Assembly (NCBI GenBank): GCA_902478785.1
Contig: CABSMJ010000003.1
Location: 62,001-126,000, forward strand
From: an uncultured Oscillospiraceae bacterium
GTDB taxonomy: Bacteria > Bacillota > Clostridia > Oscillospirales > Oscillospiraceae
Direction of reading: 5' to 3'
Length of the DNA: 64,000 nucleotides
Part shown: one piece after another, positions 61,270-64,000 of the stretch
How the letters are laid out: each line of letters opens with the position of its first letter
How positions within the stretch are numbered: the stretch's first letter is position 1
The notes under the pieces: generated by a model
Database searches by the model: none
What the model was told of the DNA's origin: nothing
The model's input: the letters and a program-made list of their open reading frames with translations, nothing else
Made by a program: the position numbers and the translations under genes

Positions 61270-61402
61270 GATCCTCCTTTCCCTCTGCGAAACCATCTAT
61301 AACCTCCGTCCGACTCCGGACGGCTGTTACCATTCTTTCCACTAAAAAATGGATAATTCTCCCTTCTTTGGTCCATACTGGGCACCAAGGAGGGATTCCC
61401 TT

Positions 61403-62086
61403 ATGGCAACGGCTCTCTTTCGAACCATTATCCTCTATTTTCTCATCATGGCAGGCCTGCGGCTCATGGGCAAGCGGCAGATCGGCGAGCTGGAGCCCAG
61501 CGAACTGGTGCTGACCATGATGGTTTCGGACCTGGCCACGGTACCTATGCAGGACTTCGGCATTCCGCTGCTCAACGGCCTGATCCCCATTTTGTGCCTT
61601 TTAAGCCTGTCCATGCTGCTTTCGCTTCTGAGCCTCAAAAGTCTGCGGCTCCGGGGGCTCATCTGCGGCCAGCCCACCATCCTCATTCGGGAGGGCCACA
61701 TCCAGCAGGCGGCCATGCGGCAAAACCGCTTCACCCTGGACGAGCTGCTGGAGGAACTGCGGGGCCAGGGAATCAGCGACCCCACAACGGTCAAATACGC
61801 GGTCCTGGAAAACAGCGGCCAGCTCTCCATCCTTCTGCGGGCGGACCAGCAACCCATCACTCCCGCCCAGCTCAACAAATCGGTAGAGGACGATGTGTTC
61901 CTCCCCATAGTACTCATCAACGACGGCCTGGTCATCCATCCCAACCTGCGTAAATGCGGCCGGGACGTCAAATGGCTGGAAAAGGAGCTGGCGGACCGGC
62001 ACCTGCGCGCCCCCAGTGAGGTCTTTTTGATGACCCTGGACCAGGGGGACCACATCCTCTGTATTCCAAAGGAGATCCCGTCATGA
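61403..62086 (+). CDS. DUF421/YetF family membrane protein
   Basis: 227 residues. Three membrane helices (about 6-22, 35-52 and 57-77) precede a soluble DUF421 region (about 85-160, RLRGLICGQPTILIREGHIQQAAMRQNRFTLDELLEELRGQGI). GLRLMGKRQIGELEPSELVLTMMVSDLATVPM is the family hallmark. In spore formers such proteins (with partners like DUF4363 or DUF1657) are linked with the spore inner membrane. ATG at 61403 with AAGGAGG; it overlaps the next gene as ATGA. Confidence 0.9.
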   Translation: MATALFRTIILYFLIMAGLRLMGKRQIGELEPSELVLTMMVSDLATVPMQDFGIPLLNGLIPILCLLSLSMLLSLLSLKSLRLRGLICGQPTILIREGHIQQAAMRQNRFTLDELLEELRGQGISDPTTVKYAVLENSGQLSILLRADQQPITPAQLNKSVEDDVFLPIVLINDGLVIHPNLRKCGRDVKWLEKELADRHLRAPSEVFLMTLDQGDHILCIPKEIPS

Positions 62087-62463
62087 AACGACTGTGGTTC
62101 CCGCTCACCATTCTGGCGCTGCTGATAGCCCTTGCCCTGGGCAACGCCGCCCTGGTGGACGGATATACGAAAGTCTGGGTCTCCGGCGCAGAACAGGCCG
62201 AAGATGCCGCTCTGGCAGAGGACTGGGACACCGCCCAGGAAAAGCTGGAGTCCGTCTATCGCCACTGGGACCAGCGCCAGACCTTTTTACACATCGTGGA
62301 GACTCACGACGCCCTCAATGAGACGGAAAACTCTTTGCAGCGGGCCATGGCCTGCGCCCAGTTACGGGACAAAGAGGGGTTTCTCTGTGAGGTGCGGACG
62401 CTGCGCTCCCAGTTCCGGCTCCTGGCAGAGATGGAACAGGTGAACATCCGCAACATCCTATAA
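62083..62463 (+). CDS. DUF4363 family protein
   Basis: 126 residues. One N-terminal membrane helix (about 5-22) is followed by an all-helical extracytoplasmic domain, including DWDTAQEKLESVYRHWDQRQTFLHIVETHDALNETENSLQRAMACAQL. DUF4363 genes commonly follow DUF421 genes in Clostridia, as here with a 4-nt overlap. The function is unknown. It converges on nrdR with 8 bp between. Confidence 0.88.
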   Translation: MKRLWFPLTILALLIALALGNAALVDGYTKVWVSGAEQAEDAALAEDWDTAQEKLESVYRHWDQRQTFLHIVETHDALNETENSLQRAMACAQLRDKEGFLCEVRTLRSQFRLLAEMEQVNIRNIL

Positions 62464-62471
62464 GACCCCTC

Positions 62472-62933
62472 TCACTCCTCTTGATGCTCCAGCAGCTTGT
62501 TCAGCTCCTCCATGAAGGTGCCGATGTCCTTGAACTGCCGGTAGACGGAGGCGAAGCGCACATAGGCCACCTCATCCACCTTTTTGAGCCGCTCCATGAC
62601 CTCCTCACCGATGCGCTCGGTGCTGATCTCCCGCTCCAGGGAGTTTTGCAGGTTCTGCTCGATCTCCTCGGCGATGCGCTCCAGCTCCGCCACGGGGACC
62701 GGGCGCTTTTCACAGGCCCGCAGCATCCCATTGAACACCTTCCGGCGGTCAAAACTCTGGCGGCTGCCGTTCTTTTTCACCACCACCATGGGCAGACTTT
62801 CCACTGTCTCATAGGTGGTGAAACGCTTTTCGCAGGACAGGCACTCTCTGCGGCGCCGGATGCTTCTGCCCTCGTCGGCAGGGCGGGAATCGATGACCTT
62901 GCTCTCGTCAAAGCCGCAATAGGGACACTTCAT
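62472..62933 (-). CDS. nrdR: Transcriptional repressor NrdR
   Basis: 153 residues. The zinc ribbon uses Cys3, Cys6, Cys31 and Cys34 (MKCPYCGF, RECLSCEKRF). The ATP-cone follows (about 50-140: VVVKKNGSRQSFDRRKVFNGMLRACEKRPV). It senses ATP/dATP and represses ribonucleotide reductase genes; none is in the window. ATG at 62933 with GGAGGTC. Confidence 0.97.
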   Translation of the reverse strand: MKCPYCGFDESKVIDSRPADEGRSIRRRRECLSCEKRFTTYETVESLPMVVVKKNGSRQSFDRRKVFNGMLRACEKRPVPVAELERIAEEIEQNLQNSLEREISTERIGEEVMERLKKVDEVAYVRFASVYRQFKDIGTFMEELNKLLEHQEE

Positions 62934-62974
62934 AGCAGGACCTCCATTCAAGGTGTGTGGCTTGCCGGGGATAG

Positions 62975-62983
62975 TTTAGTATA
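62975..62983 (-). promoter_or_regulatory. Extended -10 promoter of nrdR
   Basis: The minus strand contains TGCTATACT, an extended -10 motif, about 40 nt before the nrdR start. No good -35 was found. The rest of 62934-63090 shows nothing else. Confidence 0.55.
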
Positions 62984-63090
62984 GCATACCCTGAGGCGAA
63001 GGGGTAGACATAAATTCGCAAAAATTCAAAAAATTTCCCTTGCAAAAAAGTATGATTTTCCCACTTCCGGCTTTTCAAGCCACCGCAGCC

Positions 63091-63609
63091 TCAGGAAATC
63101 ACCGGCTGGCCCTGCCGGTCAAAGGTATACACCACATACCACCCGTCGCCGATTTTCTCCACCCGGGCCAGGCAGAACAACTCCGGCAGGGGGAAGGCTT
63201 GACGGGAGTCGTAGGGCAGGGCCAGGCATCGGCGCTGTCCCTCCTCCCGCCAGAGGGCACCCTGGCGCCGGTCCAGCCGGCGGCAGAAGGGCAGCTGCTC
63301 CCACACCTCTCCCGGTGGTGACTGCCAGGCGCTCTCCTCTTCCCCGCCGCAGCGCCGCACCTCCCCCCGCAGCAGCTGCCCAGCGGGGGCCAGCTGACTG
63401 CGGGACAGGCACCGGGAGAGCTGAAGACGACCGGAAACCGGCTCCAGGATCCCCAGAGGCACCTCTCCCCGTTCTCCCACGGCGAAAGCCCGGAACATCC
63501 CCTCTCCGCACGGATCACACCGGACGTGAAACCGAAGATAGAGCCCCTCCGGCTCCGCCGTCAGCTCCCCCACCACCTGTCCGCTCCGATATAATTTCAG
63601 CCGTTCCAT
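63091..63609 (-). CDS. Hypothetical protein
   Basis: 172-residue soluble protein, Arg/Glu/Leu-rich, starting MERLKLYRSGQVVGELTAEPEGLYLRFHVRCDPCGEGMFRAFAVGERGEVPLGIL. The repeated Gly-Glu turns suggest a beta-sandwich. Two Cys (CDPC) near residues 31-34 could bind metal or be fortuitous. Ends DGWYVVYTFDRQGQPVIS. No known motif. ATG at 63609 with AAAAGGGGG. Confidence 0.7.
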   Translation of the reverse strand: MERLKLYRSGQVVGELTAEPEGLYLRFHVRCDPCGEGMFRAFAVGERGEVPLGILEPVSGRLQLSRCLSRSQLAPAGQLLRGEVRRCGGEEESAWQSPPGEVWEQLPFCRRLDRRQGALWREEGQRRCLALPYDSRQAFPLPELFCLARVEKIGDGWYVVYTFDRQGQPVIS

Positions 63610-63677
63610 GCCCGTCCCCCTTTTCCGCTTTCTATCTCTCTATCTATGCCTTTTTCCTGAAAACTATGCAAAGGCAA

Positions 63678-63706
63678 AGCCGGCCTGTCCCAAGGACAGA
63701 CCGGCT
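63678..63706 (-). terminator. Terminator of the gene at the right edge
   Basis: Stem AGCCGG-CTGTCC/GGACAG-CCGGCT with one bulged mismatch and a CAA loop; the U-run is weak on the minus strand. Confidence 0.6.
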
Positions 63707-63729
63707 CTTGGCTTATCAATATTGCCCAA

Positions 63730-64000
63730 TCAGGCTACGGTATAGCCGCCCCGGACCATGATCTTCACCGTGGCGGCGGTGGCCTTCACCGAGCGGTCCT
63801 CGATGGTGGCCATGTAGAGGTGGTTTTTCGTCAGCGCTGCGCCGTTGTTGATGGTGGTGCCGGCGGTGGAGTCAATGAGTCCCGGTGTGGAGGAGGCCAC
63901 GCAGGAGGCTGTGCCCACCCGCAAAAGCACCTCGCTGCCCAGCTCCAGCTTCAGGCTCTGCCCCTTGCTCAGGGTCACCAGGACAAAGGAGGAAGATGCG
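63730..64000 (-). CDS. Hypothetical secreted-type protein, 5' end outside window
   Basis: C-terminal part of a larger protein; about 90 residues are visible and the frame runs off the right edge. It is beta-rich and Thr/Ala/Val/Gly-rich: SFVLVTLSKGQSLKLELGSEVLLRVGTAS, PGLIDSTAGTTINNGAALTKNHLYMATIED and the end VKIMVRGGYTVA. The pattern resembles a surface or coat-like beta-domain found in some Clostridia, usually with an upstream Gly-rich or SLH part. Function unknown. Confidence 0.7.
   Translation of the reverse strand, partial: ASSSFVLVTLSKGQSLKLELGSEVLLRVGTASCVASSTPGLIDSTAGTTINNGAALTKNHLYMATIEDRSVKATAATVKIMVRGGYTVA

Noticed and set aside
61306..61323. CCGTCCG/CGGACGG inverted repeat between glmS and the YetF-like gene
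   Set aside because: It could be an operator or hairpin but has no poly-U tail, no nearby regulator gene and no clear link to a promoter.

Overview
The window is ordinary chromosome of a GC-rich, endospore-forming, butyrate-producing Clostridia member. It looks like Oscillospirales, in the Flavonifractor/Pseudoflavonifractor/Lawsonibacter/Intestinimonas area. That placement is inferred from gene content and protein style, because no search was run. Three kinds of evidence support it. Two sporulation sigma factors (sigE with spoIIGA, and sigG) mark an endospore former. A crt-hbd-bcd-etfB-etfA cluster marks butyryl-CoA synthesis. Typical Firmicutes RNA devices are present: a T-box, a yybP-ykoY riboswitch, an L20 leader, a glmS ribozyme and 6S RNA. 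I found no rRNA or tRNA genes, IS elements, prophage, CRISPR array or integrase, and no block with foreign-looking coding style.

Layout, left to right. 1-4.6 kb: valS (cut by the window edge) with its T-box leader, then sigE, spoIIGA, a DUF951 gene and an overlapping 30-codon membrane ORF, all on the minus strand. 4.6-9.4 kb: an S1-domain protein, rarA, nth, a three-gene cassette of unknown function and an SSAT-like acetyltransferase. 9.5-13.7 kb: a trpS-tagO-wecB-lipoprotein-like operon. 13.8-17.3 kb: a ylmC/ymxH gene and an ABC exporter, divergent from sigG, which has a sigF-type promoter. 17.4-21.3 kb: nitrilase, an acetyltransferase and a large SLH-anchored beta-helix surface protein. 21.4-25.9 kb: a two-gene acyl-CoA dehydratase activase system. 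26-28 kb: queH, a shikimate-kinase-like gene, and mntP with its Mn riboswitch. 28-31.3 kb: an ACT protein-hom-lysC operon. 31.3-41.2 kb: a YtvI-like membrane protein, a class A PBP, DUF1292, 6S RNA, an aldo/keto reductase, a PrsA-like foldase, tcdA, DUF554 and a DUF308 protein. 41.2-42.8 kb: an ECF sigma/anti-sigma pair. 42.9-47.8 kb: the butyryl-CoA operon. 48.1-52.9 kb: trmB and a GntR-controlled ABC operon. 53-54.4 kb: infC-rpmI-rplT with an L20-type leader. 54.4-56.5 kb: a tiny Asn/Gln/Lys-rich forespore-type gene and an SLH-GH25 lysozyme. 56.6-59.1 kb: M18 and M20 peptidases. 59.2-61.4 kb: glmS with its ribozyme. 61.4-64 kb: a YetF-like/DUF4363 pair, nrdR, and two secreted or unknown proteins.

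Functional themes. Sporulation: sigE, spoIIGA, sigG, ylmC/ymxH, probably ytvI, a YetF-like pair, and a candidate SASP-like gene at 54457. Cell envelope: tagO, wecB, glmS, PBP1A, two SLH proteins and PrsA. Energy metabolism: the butyrate operon with a candidate Rex box, and the 2-hydroxyacyl-CoA dehydratase activase. Many starts are non-ATG but have well-placed ribosome binding sites; they include AUU for infC and several TTG starts.

The least explained items are the three-gene cassette at 7.7-8.8 kb, the 42-residue forespore-type gene, the 30-residue ORF coupled to DUF951, the open frame running through the glmS ribozyme, and the perfect palindrome at the activase promoter. I did not find a clearly new multi-gene defence or mobile system.
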